Of a stretch of 64,000 nt of DNA, positions 12,084-21,179 are shown in pieces. The notes under the pieces were generated by a model. The model ran no database searches and had not been told where the DNA came from. It was given only the letters and a program-made list of their open reading frames with translations. Source of the DNA: Schistosoma haematobium. Lineage: Eukaryota; Platyhelminthes; Trematoda; Strigeidida; Schistosomatidae. Position 1 is the first letter of the stretch; each line of letters begins with the position of its first letter. The DNA lies in NCBI RefSeq assembly GCF_000699445.3, contig NC_067200.1:18093003-18157002 (forward strand), given 5' to 3'. The position numbers and the translations under genes were made by a program.

Positions 12084-12880
12084 ATGGTTTCCGTCAGTCA
12101 GTCAGCTATTATACAGGATCAGGCACACATATGCATTGCTTCAGGTTGCTTCACTGCCCAAGGGACAGTTGCTTAAGGTCGATCACACACAACCATTTTG
12201 TGAGTAATTTTCGTGTTAGCTCTGTACTTATTGTAACCTTACCGCCGAATACGGCAATCCGTAGGATGAGATATGCATTTTTATGGTCCACATTTTTAAC
12301 CCCCTCTCCTTGTGAGAAGGCAGCATCGCTGTTATACCGATTGTTTGAAGGAAACACTCAACTGCTATCACACTTCTTTACAGTCGCCAGTACAACTTCG
12401 CCTTCGAACTTTGAGTTTGCTACTATTAGTCTTACCGCTCTTCAACTGACCTGTCTGACATGGTAGAACCTTGAGAAATGGTTATTCCACTCAATATAGC
12501 TCGATTAACTCATCACGATAGGCACATCCGACCGAGAGATGATAGCAACCGACGGTTAGGGACCTTGAATGACGTGGCTCAAAATCGTTTGCAATGGCGC
12601 AGGTGCATCCGCTCTTTGTATTCCCCGAAATTCTAATCTTCTGAATTCTTCACGTCCCTTCTTTTTTTCTCTTTCTAAATTTATTTCACTGGATTACACT
12701 CCTTGAATAACATCTTCAAACCCTAATCTTTCCGATTACTGCTTATACTCTTACTACCTATACCACTACGGGATTTGAATCGACAACTGCATCTCTGTGC
12801 TAATGTGGTATGGCAACTCGAACTGATGTACGTACGTACGAAATTCTACGTTGTTACTGATTGATTAACTGACTGACTGA
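12084..12880 (+). mobile_element. Composite RTE-derived non-autonomous element
   Basis: The left module (about 12110-12545) is a diverged copy of the segment at 13570-14035. It is joined directly to the last codons and 3' end of an RTE LINE. 12560-12630 encodes LNDVAQNRLQWRRCIRSL, like the RTE C-terminus, and 12790-12880 is the RTE tail ending in TGAC repeats. The LINE coding region is absent, so this looks like an internally deleted derivative. The short ORF at 12131-12466 has no recognisable domain. Confidence 0.5.
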
Positions 12881-13018
12881 TACCCGACCACTACATCAAG
12901 GTAGCAACAACAACAACAACGGTCAATAGTTTCTAACATTGATAACAGAATATTCAATGTTTTGAGAAACTAACAGTCACAGTATGGATAATTCTTTTTG
13001 ATTTTTTGATTTTTCAAG

Positions 13019-13400
13019 GAAACTATTTCAAACACCACCAACACTAACAACAATAATCATACATCATCATGGTTATTATCAGTAAAGAATATAACTGAAG
13101 CTATTCAATTTATTCATGATTTAATTAGTAGACCATTTACTATTACTACATTATATGGAAATAATCAACAATTTAAAGTATTATCCAATATTCCAACCTT
13201 TGCATTATATAATATTGATAATAATGGTAAATTATCAATTATTGATTTATCAAATATAACATATAATATACCAATACATAGAATCCATATGACATCATTA
13301 TTAAAATGGAATAGATCAAATCATTCCAATTACAATTGGTCAAGATCAACAATAAAATATCCGATTAAAACAAAAATGAATGATCAACATATATTCAATG
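13019..13400 (+). CDS. ESRP: ESRP-like third quasi-RRM exon
   Basis: The acceptor ends at 13018 (TTTTTCAAG) and the exon joins in phase 0 to the one ending at 10694. It gives 127 codons plus one base before donor GTAAGT at 13401. It starts with an Asn/Thr run (ETISNTTNTNNNNHTSS). Then comes WLLSVKNITEAIQFIHDLIS, which fits the second half of a diverged RRM (helix 2), followed by TLYGNNQQFKVLSNIPTF and a basic stretch. The identity rests mainly on correct phase and order within the ESRP-like gene, since the sequence itself is weakly conserved. Confidence 0.65.
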
Positions 13401-13454
13401 GTAAGTTATTGAGAAATGACATGGTTAAATAATCATTGCGATATATATGTATAT

Positions 13455-14045
13455 TGTGATGTCAGTCAATCAGTCTCGTATGCTGTTACGGGTATGAGGG
13501 CTGATGTCACTTCCCGGCTGCCCACACCGTGGAAGGGTATTTCTTGAGGAACCTGAAACAAAAGTTGGATTATTGTTGACCTTAACGACCTGGGCACGTG
13601 ACCGCAGAGCCCAAGAGACAACTGCTTGAGGCCGGTCGTGCACGGTCTTTTTGTCGGAGGTTTTTGACGTGTTAGCCCCGTTCTTTAAAGGGCCTCAGCG
13701 CCGGAGACGGAAATCCGTGAGGTAATGTGAGGTGTGACATTTTTAGGGTCGACCTCTTCTAATCCCTCCATTTCTTTGGAGAAGGCAGCATCGCTGCAGA
13801 TGCTGGTTGTCTGAGGGAAACACCTTACTGCTGTCACACCCCTCTACAGCCAGCAGTACGACTTCGCCATCAGACCTTGAGTTGCTTTTTTTGGTCTTAC
13901 CGTTCTCCAGTCGACCTGCCTGGCATTGTAGAAGCTACAGGAACATATATTCCAGCCAATATAGCTCGGTTGGATCATCACGATAGGCAAGCCCGACCAC
14001 CGCGTCAAGGTAGTAGCTACGGTCGGGATATTGTGATGTAAACTA
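13455..14045 (+). repeat. Dispersed repeat related to 12110-12545
   Basis: A GC-richer island with no long ORF. It shares an ordered set of landmarks with the left module at 12110-12545: GAGAAGGCAGCATCGCTG, CAACTGCTT, CAGTACGACTTCGCC and ATATAGCTCGG. Its origin is unknown. It may be the 5' region of an RTE-family element. Confidence 0.5.
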
Positions 14046-14049
14046 CTTA

Positions 14050-15440
14050 TATCTGTTGTCATCAGTAGTATATTATGATAATCAATTACAGAATGTATTT
14101 TATTAAAAGACTAAAAAAGAATAAAAGGCGGGAATGGAAAGCAATCGATATGAAAATACAGGAACAATAAAATCTGAGACGATGGACTGATATTTGCAAA
14201 AGGAACAGTCAAATTTAAGACAATTGGTTGATATTTTGCAAATCAAGTATTCGCTGTATGGTTCTCAGATTTCAGTAAGGTGTGCTGTAATTTTTTGTTC
14301 AAATAAATTCGGTGGTCTCCACTCATGTTTGTGCTCACTACAATAACATTCTTTAGTATATATGTATACCCTTATACGTGTATTGGTTTGTTTATGAGAA
14401 GGTTATTTAATAAGTGAAAGCAAAAGATAGGTCTATAGAGTCGTTTTTTATCTTAAAGTCATATTTATGAAATGGATTGTAATCTTAGAAGAAATAAATA
14501 TTATCGATTTATAGAAAGAAGGGTTTAAGTTTTACAGTTGTAAATATTCAGGACCTGGATCTCGCAGTGAGACTTGAATCTAGTATATTTAGCTCCATAC
14601 TCCAAGACATTAGGGATGCTATCCCTAACTCAGGGTCTGAAAAGTCGGAAAAATGAAAATTTCGCCAATACGATAAAAATGATCTTGGTGGTCTGGTAGT
14701 AGTATTCCGACACCAAACAATTGGTTTTAAGCGTTATTTAAGCCCTAACACTTCAGGCTGGGCTATTTCGTTAACTACCCTATATATGTGTTTTTTGCAG
14801 TATAAGCTATATGGCTATGTAGAGCTGAAGGTCTCGTATGAGACTGGAGGTTCTCCATTGATATTGTGGATGGTTCGGTATCGCTTTGACAGGTTTTGCT
14901 GAGTTTTCATGCACAAAATTGGTTTGCTAGTTAACCTATTTCATTCACACTGGGGGTTGGTTTTCAGTGTTTTCAAGGACCATTGTGATTGGGACATTGT
15001 AAGCTATGTCGCTATTGCTAACATCAATGAGTTTGACTGTCGTGTGAGCGGAACAGGTGAACTTTGGCCTGTTCGTGCTGTGCATAATTGATACAAGCGA
15101 TCATTGATCGTAATAACTATACATGTGATGTGAATGTGTATAAGAATGTTGCGAATGTTCCACCAGGGTGCTTGTTACCTGTGTGGTTGTGTGACAGGAT
15201 TGAACTGTACTATTTAGATTGTAGCGTCGAAGCCAATATTGTGTCTGGTTCTCCTGTGAAGCGGGATTGAGCTGTACTGTTCGGGTTGTCACGTGAAAGT
15301 CTGTATGGTTTGGTGTCTGGTTCTCCTGAAAACCAATTTAAAATTACCCTGACCCACAAGGGTATTTTATATAAACGATACCTTAGTTATTGATCTAGCG
15401 AGTACATATTTAGTGAACGAGGACACGAAATCGGGACAAT
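14050..15440. other. Intronic sequence, partly repeat-like
   Basis: ESRP intron. 14150-14290 resembles the unclassified repeat of 5845-6170 in inverted form. 14770-15350 is slightly GC-richer and might be internal remains of an LTR element next to the LTR-like block at 15440. Nothing further can be assigned. Confidence 0.35.
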
Positions 15441-15890
15441 CGAATGTATGGTATGAATATTTGGTAACTAGATTATGTATATTTATATTCTTCTTATTAT
15501 AAGCCTTATTTTGACCTATAATTTATTATTGTACGATTTACGGTTCTTAAACTAGGTTCAGTTTATTGACTACCGCCTCCCACGTTCACAGCCACTTTTT
15601 GGCTTGTTTGTGTATAAATGTTATTTCCTATTTTATGGTGCGTTGTGGTATGTTTGGTTGATATATAAACTCAGTATGTCTGAAATAAATGATTCGATTC
15701 GCATATTGGAAGCTGGTATTGGTGTTCTGGACTAAAGTGGACTGGCTAGGCGGACATAGGACCAATAAAGACGCTAGGCTGCCCATACCGGTCGAACGTC
15801 ATTGATTTGACACAGTGCTGAAATTGTATAGTTCGTATTTTGGTTGGTGGATAAATCACGTGATAAAAAGCCGGACATAAAATCATAACA
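15440..15890 (-). repeat. LTR-like block (probable solo or partial LTR)
   Basis: Closely similar to the LTR at 46506-47036. Both share CCTATAATTTATTATTGTAC, the TTCACAGCCACTTTTTGG stretch and the ACCAATAA-GAC segment. Read on the - strand it begins TGTTATGATT at 15890, comparable to TGTTATGACC there. No polypurine tract or primer site is visible beside it. Confidence 0.6.
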
Positions 15891-16110
15891 CTGGACAGTT
15901 GGGATTAGACATTAACACTATTAGATGCCCGCTTAATTGTCTATAGGTTAAGCGTTTGCATGACAAACCAATAGGTCCTGTGTTCAAATCTCATGAAAAG
16001 AGGGATCATGGATATACACTGTTGAGGAATCCCATACTAAGACGAAACAGTCAACAGATCTTTTCAGATTTTCTATAATGATCTAGAACTTCAATTCATT
16101 CATGAATTCA
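15890..16110 (+). repeat. Decayed type 1 SINE, sense
   Basis: tRNA-like B-box region near 15980, then ACACTGTTGAGGAATCCC, where CUGAGGA has become UUGAGGA (C3 lost), then GACGAAACAGTC. The ribozyme should be dead. It is immediately followed by an opposite-strand copy. Confidence 0.6.
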
Positions 16111-16124
16111 ATTACTAAATAATT

Positions 16125-16475
16125 ATGAGTCAATTGAAGCTAGACCACCATGGGAAACCTGGATGCACTGGAAGGCCGTTTCGTCCTAGTATGAGACTCC
16201 TCAGCAGTGCGCATCTACGATCCCGCCCCCCGCGAGATCCGAACCCAGGACCCATCAGTTTCGCTCCATGCGCTTAACCAACTAGACCACTGAACCGGCA
16301 TCCAACAGCGTTAATGTCTAACTTCAACCAATCCACGAAGTTGCGCCACCGTACACCATTGTCTCCAGTGAGCTGATATCTCACAACAGACCTGGTTGAA
16401 TTCCTTTGGTAACGACTTCTCACTAGAACTCCAGGAGTGTCTCCTAAAGTCAGTCACTACTGAGAAGGTGATTAT
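16125..16475 (-). repeat. Type 1 hammerhead SINE with helix III mismatch
   Basis: Well-preserved copy. The hammerhead at 16165-16210 has a perfect 6-bp helix I (GCACTG with CAGTGC), CUGAGGA and GAAAC. The cleavage triplet is UUC rather than GUC, which also removes a helix III pair. The tRNA-like block is at 16225-16300. The far 5' region includes CTCACAACAGACCTGGTTGA, shared with the copy at 16972. Confidence 0.7.
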
Positions 16476-16535
16476 TATTGTCATTATTATTATCAAAGCT
16501 GAAGTATCATTTATTTTTATCTGATTTCATTTCAG

Positions 16536-16900
16536 CAATCACTTCACCAATTCAATTATCAGATACAAATTTACCTATCAAATATACATCTTCATTCATA
16601 AAAAATTACAATATAGATAATTATATTCATTCAATCTCTAGTCTTAATCTTTCGCCAACAATAGTTACCAACCATGATTATGAAAGTTTATTGATTCCTT
16701 CATCCAATTCCATATTATCTAACAATGTAGATCATTCAAATGTTTTATTAGATTATAAAACTTTATCTCATTTAAATACTCAATCAAGATATAATTTGCC
16801 AAATCTTACAGCATCAATGGTTATGTTAACAGGTTTACCAATTGATGTAACACAAGAAGAACTTGAATCATTATTTAAACCTGTTAAAAATCTATTGACG
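16536..16900 (+). CDS. ESRP: ESRP-like RRM exon
   Basis: The acceptor TTTCATTTCAG ends at 16535. The leading two bases complete the codon left open at 13400, and the donor GTTAGT follows at 16901 in phase 0. A poorly conserved Ser/Asn-rich linker of about 85 residues leads into NLTASMVMLTGLPIDVTQEE, a clear RRM beta1 strand and helix 1 (hydrophobic strand, GLP, then an acidic helix), ending ...LFKPVKNLLT. The rest of this RRM is in the next exon. Confidence 0.75.
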
Positions 16901-16971
16901 GTTAGTTCCTGTGAATTGACTTTAACTTTATGTTTACTGTAAATTTATTATTGAACGTTTCTTTTCAATGG

Positions 16972-17385
16972 TTAAGATCATGAGTTAGTTGAAGCTAGAC
17001 CACCATGGAAAACCTGGAAGCACTGGACGACCGTTTCGTCCAAGTGTGGGACTCCTCATCAGTGCTCATCCACGACCTCGCCCCCTGCGAGATTCGAACC
17101 CAGAACCTACTGGTTTCACGCGCGAGCACTTAACGACTGGACCACTGAGCCAACGGTGTTAATGTCTAACTTCAACTAATCCACGAAATTGAGCGACACA
17201 TCCACCATTGTCATCAGTGAGTTATTATCTCACAACAGACCTTGTTGAACTCCACTGATCACTGCTTCTCATTAGAACTCCAGGAAATACCTGTTGAAGC
17301 CAGTCACTAGTGAGCATATGTTGATTAATATCAGAAGGGTTTTGTGGATATTATAGTAATTTCAATGGTTAAGATCATGAATTTT
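16972..17385 (-). repeat. Type 1 hammerhead SINE, C3 mutated
   Basis: Long, well-preserved copy. At 17020-17065 helix I, GAAAC, GUC and helix II (GUCC with GGAC) are intact, but the first core box reads AUGAGGA instead of CUGAGGA, which should abolish cleavage. The 5' portion runs to about 17385, past CAGTCACTAGTGAGCATATG. Confidence 0.7.
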
Positions 17386-17805
17386 TTTTTACTAGAATTT
17401 ATAAGTTCTCCTGGATAATTCAACCTGCTTAGTATGTACCTTCATGAAGGTCATATCGAATTTCATAGAATTTATGTTTTAAAAATCATTTGTCTACAAT
17501 ACTAGTGAAGGCTAATATCTAATAAAAACTGAATCAACAGTTAGATAATACGATATGACTTAGTATACAGTTATGAAATATGTCTATTTAAGGTGGAATA
17601 TTAATAGCATACAACTCTTTTATATTATGAAGTTATAAAGTAGTTGTCACTATTGATTAGTTTTCGTATCACTGAGAAATTCACATCGGTATTGTTTGCT
17701 TGTATCTTCCTATTGTTGGTTTTTAGGACTACAGTTGATCAGTCTCATGTTGACATATATGCATTCTATGCGGGTCGCCATAAGTCACAAATTTTATAAG
17801 CAAAG

Positions 17806-17955
17806 ATGGATGGTAGTTAACCATTGAATCCAGGACGTGCGTTTTGTCCTATTTGGAACTCGTCAACTGGATATACCTACATCCTAGAGTTGATACAGGT
17901 ACATCGAATCGACGAGTACCATATAATACGAAACGCACGTCTTTCAAAGTCCCTG
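17806..17955. repeat. Inverted pair of broken type 2 hammerheads
   Basis: The - strand module at 17820-17881 has UUGACGA for CUGACGA and CAAAAC for CGAAAC. The + strand module at 17893-17952 has CGACGAG without the CU but keeps ACGAAACGC. Both should be inactive. The layout matches 11648-11826. Confidence 0.65.
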
Positions 17956-18551
17956 GTTGTGACACAGTCGTAGAAGTATCTGCTTTTTATATCTGTAGTC
18001 TGCCAAAAAAAGAAAATTGAGAGGACAGATTCATCAGATCACATTTTCCACTGATCACTCATCTCTCGTTGATAAGTTTGCTTATCATACTATTAGTTCA
18101 GTCACCGTTTATATATATATAGAAAAATATAAACATACACTGTTTTTTAGTACTGAAAATAACTTATTTAATGTGAATTTTGTATGGGGAAGCTCTACTT
18201 AAAAAGGAAATAGTTTAGGTATATAAGTCACCTTTGACAATACTGCCTTAGTGTTTTGTAACAGTTCTCATTAAATCACCGACTGATCAATCACTCTATC
18301 AGCAGTAATTGAAGAAACAAAGAAGAAAAATTATGGTAATATACACTCAAATAGTTGAATAGCCCTCCGAATGAGGAGATTTTGAGATGATGGAGAAGAT
18401 TTGTAGCTCATGTAGATGATTTTGATAGAGTTTTGTTCTCTCAGTTGAATGGTTTAGTCGTGGAGCTTTCATTATTCTTCTAAACGACATCATCATCAGC
18501 ACAAACTTCAGGTAGAAATGAAGTGTTCGAATTTTTCCACATGTGCTTCAC

Positions 18552-18680
18552 AGCTTGTCTTGTAGACCTCTATGTTGATTGATTGGCCTTAAACTTATTA
18601 TTGTTTACTTCCAAAAAATGAAGTAAACGATGACAGCTTTAAGGTCAACCAATCAGCATCGAGGTCTACAAGACAAGTTA
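18552..18680. repeat. Perfect-looking foldback (cruciform) sequence
   Basis: Arms 18552-18594 and 18637-18680 are reverse complements with very few mismatches (outer part CTTGTCTTGTAGACCTC). Within the loop a second short inverted repeat, GTTTACTT...AAGTAAAC (18602-18629), extends the hairpin. It abuts the left end of the MITE-like element at 18684. Confidence 0.75.
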
Positions 18681-18683
18681 CGA

Positions 18684-19255
18684 AGGTGAGACTAGAATTT
18701 ATGGACGACCTTTGAGCGACGCCATAGTGACCTTGAGAGTGTCCACCTAATAACTATGATCAAATGAGGGTTATATATATTGATTTGAGGAATTAGATTT
18801 AAGGTTTTCACCACGAACTGGCATCAACTAAAATATCAAAACAGCTCGGATAGCCTAGTGGTAACGTCTCAGGCTGTGAAGCTGGGTGACACGGGATCCA
18901 ATCCATCAGGGAGCACCAAGTCCCTAAAGATTATAGGTACATCTTGCTGACGAGTGCCAAGTAGCACGAAGCCCGGGTTCAGGGTTTCTTGTTGACTACC
19001 TCCAACCATCATCTAATCTCAACGTAGTTCAAACAATGTCGAGTCACCTAGACTAGTGGCCACATTGCAACTTGGTCGATGGCATCCGATTTGCACTAAG
19101 AAAGACTTGATACACATGACATTAATCACCACCCAGTGATCAATCAGTTGTGATATCAAAACTCTTTTTAGCCGAATGGATGAGTGGATTTCTCGCCTAA
19201 ACCCGAGATTTTTTATCATATACCTGATTGGTTCGTCCATAAATTACTCTCACCT
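18684..19255 (+). mobile_element. MITE-like element, copy 3, split by a SINE
   Basis: The ends are AGGTGAGACTAGAATTTATG (left) and, reverse-complemented, AGGTGAGAGTAATTTATGGA (right), both then continuing GACGA-CC. The interior matches 882-1156 on both sides of the inserted SINE at 18843-19152. Confidence 0.65.
18843..19152 (+). mobile_element. Hammerhead SINE (type 3) with 10-bp TSD
   Basis: A 310-bp retroposon flanked by the perfect direct repeat ATATCAAAAC at 18833-18842 and 19153-19162. It begins with a tRNA-like RNA polymerase III promoter: an A-box-like TAGCCTAGTGGTAA and a B-box-like GGATCCAATCC. A hammerhead follows at 18934-18991 with CUGACGA, helix II GUGC/GCAC and loop CAAGUA. Two core changes are visible against the intact copy at 57744: GAAA is GAAG and the cleavage triplet GUC is GUU, so activity should be low. 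The duplication is direct evidence of retrotransposition. Confidence 0.85.
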
Positions 19256-19529
19256 CTGTGAACTACATGTGGATAATTTCGAACCCTTCATTTCTAGTTA
19301 AAGTTTATGCTGATGATGTCATTCAGAAGAACAGATGGAAGTTCCACGATCAAACCATCCAGCTCAAAGAACAAAACTCCATCGAAATGAGGAAATTTCA
19401 TTAGCTAATTCAGTATTTACTAACTGAATATACAGAGATGAGAAAAATGATCGATGTCTGAATGAAGCATTCCAATAGTTGAAGTTATAAACGGCTTCTC
19501 TAATAGTAGAGAATAAAGTTAATATAATT

Positions 19530-19830
19530 ATAAGGGTTGTGGAGATTACTAAGTTTTTGATTAAGATCATTAACCAATTGATGTTAAACCACCATCGAAA
19601 ACCTGGAAGCACTGAACGTCCGTTTCTTACTATTGTGGGACGATTGTAGCGCAATTTCGTGGATTGGTTGAGGTTAGACAATAACTCCGTTGGATGCCAG
19701 CCAATTCAATGGTCTAGAGGTTAAGCGTTCACAAGCGAGATCGAAAACTTTGGGTCCATCCAGTGCATCCAAGTTTTCCATGGTGATCTAAGTTCAATCG
19801 TTTCAGGATGTCAATCAAAAAATAGAGTTA
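19530..19830 (-). repeat. Internally deleted type 1 SINE
   Basis: The family 3' end and the GGAAGCACTGAACG segment are present. The ribozyme core then jumps near 19640 to the distal GCAATTTCGTGGATTGGTTGA portion in the opposite orientation, so the copy is rearranged and inactive. Confidence 0.5.
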
Positions 19831-19916
19831 TTCTATTTACATAAATCTAATCAGTATTAATTCTTATTAGATTTTACATTAACAAAACAAAAAACATTTC
19901 ATTTCAATTCATCAAG

Positions 19917-20276
19917 GCTCAACCATACTTTATACCATTTCAATATCATACAAATGGAACAGCGAATTTTTTAGCAAATTTCAATAATCCATTCGATGCT
20001 CAAACTGCAGTATATTATTGTCCAAATGGTAGTTTAAGATCAAATAAATATATAATAGGTGCAGCTTGTTTAATACCATCAACTAATACAAACAATCACA
20101 ATTGCATAACTTCATCATCATTATCATCACCATTAGTGCCTATTCATACAACTAATATACTAAACTCTAATCATTTGATAAACACTTCAAATTTATTAAA
20201 TTATGATTTTATCAATTCAGGGATTTCTCTTTTACCATCAACAACTTCAACAATTCAACACAATAGATTACAATGA
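19917..20276 (+). CDS. ESRP: ESRP-like terminal exon
   Basis: The acceptor ends at 19916 (TTCATCAAG) and joins in phase 0 to 16900. It encodes 119 residues and stops at TGA 20274-20276. The start completes the last RRM: YFIPFQYHTNGTANFLANFN, then NPFDAQTAVYYCPNGSLRSN, in the place of the usual strand 3 and helix 2, where a residue run such as G-A-F/V-F would normally sit. A Ser/Asn/Thr-rich tail of about 60 residues follows. The five exons give about 652 residues of the C-terminal part of the protein. The next 60 bp lead into a long TA repeat, which would be in the 3' UTR. Confidence 0.75.
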   Translation, partial: AQPYFIPFQYHTNGTANFLANFNNPFDAQTAVYYCPNGSLRSNKYIIGAACLIPSTNTNNHNCITSSSLSSPLVPIHTTNILNSNHLINTSNLLNYDFINSGISLLPSTTSTIQHNRLQ

Positions 20277-20332
20277 AATACAGATTTTCTTGTTGCTTAT
20301 ACCCTACGTTTACATTACAAACTACGTTTGTT

Positions 20333-20334
<2 letters not shown>

Positions 20335-20426
<92 letters not shown>
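20335..20426. repeat. TA microsatellite, about 46 units
   Basis: Uninterrupted TA repeat starting about 60 bp after the ESRP stop codon. ORFs of alternating Tyr-Ile across it are artefacts. Confidence 0.98.
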
Positions 20427-20427
<1 letters not shown>

Positions 20428-20485
20428 CCTGTCTTCCTATCAATTGAATAGTTTGCTTTAATTTCTTAATGAACAAATCATTTGT

Positions 20486-20509
20486 ACACACACACACACA
20501 CACACACAC
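20486..20509. repeat. CA microsatellite
   Basis: About 12 AC units, 60 bp after the TA repeat, in the presumed ESRP 3' UTR or just downstream. Confidence 0.95.
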
Positions 20510-20689
20510 TTTTTTTCCCCAATTTGTGTATAGTTGAAAGTTATACTAGGGATAATTTGTTACAATTCAGTTATTTTTCTAATCACTTTGTTTGTTTGTT
20601 TGTTTTCTCTTTCTTTATATTTATGTATATTCTAAAATAACATTGAAGTTGTTTTTTTTAAAAAAAAAGATTAAGTTTTGTTTACTTAT

Positions 20690-21175
20690 TGACTTACTTA
20701 CGGCCTGTTGATCCCGGTCACGTATGCTTGAACACCGATTACCACGACGTGCAATGCTAACCGGTGTTTAAGATGGTTAGAAGAAAGCTAAGGGCTGCCG
20801 AACCAAAATGTAGCATCAGTCACTGAAGTCATTAACTTCTAGTCTGAGCCATGTTGGTAGATGCAGACTACTTGGTTGCGGTCCGCGTGACTATCGTAAC
20901 CAATGGCTCAGAATCGATCACAATGGCGTAAATATATGCACTTTCTGTCTTCCTTTAAACGGAGATTAAAATCGCTTCATATCTTTCTTTCTATCACCTA
21001 ATTCTTTCTTCCTGTACTATATCCTTATTGCAATCATTCTTTTATATATTACCACCATTGAATTAACTACTTTTATGAATCCAGTGTTCATCTTGTTGTG
21101 TTAATGAGGTATGGCAAGTTGGACCGATGCATATATGTGCCTGGTCCTACGTTGTAGCTGACTGACTGACCCGGG
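20690..21175 (+). repeat. RTE LINE 3' fragment
   Basis: Similar to 42185-42500: ACCACGACGTGCAATGCTAA, a decayed GG(A/T)TGG-AGAAAG segment, then AATCGATCACAATGGCGTA and the tail ending in CTACGTTGTAGCTGACTGAC. It corresponds to the last part of the reverse transcriptase C-terminal region plus 3' UTR, with stops in all frames. Confidence 0.7.
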
Positions 21176-21179
21176 TTTC

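Noticed and set aside
17041..17065. An alternative CUGAUGA register in the 17020 SINE
   Set aside because: CUGAUGA does appear when shifted, but it adds three unpaired bases to helix II and removes the helix I pairing.
20203..20509. ORFs of alternating Tyr-Ile across a TA repeat, both strands
   Set aside because: They are translations of a TA microsatellite in the presumed 3' UTR of the ESRP-like gene.
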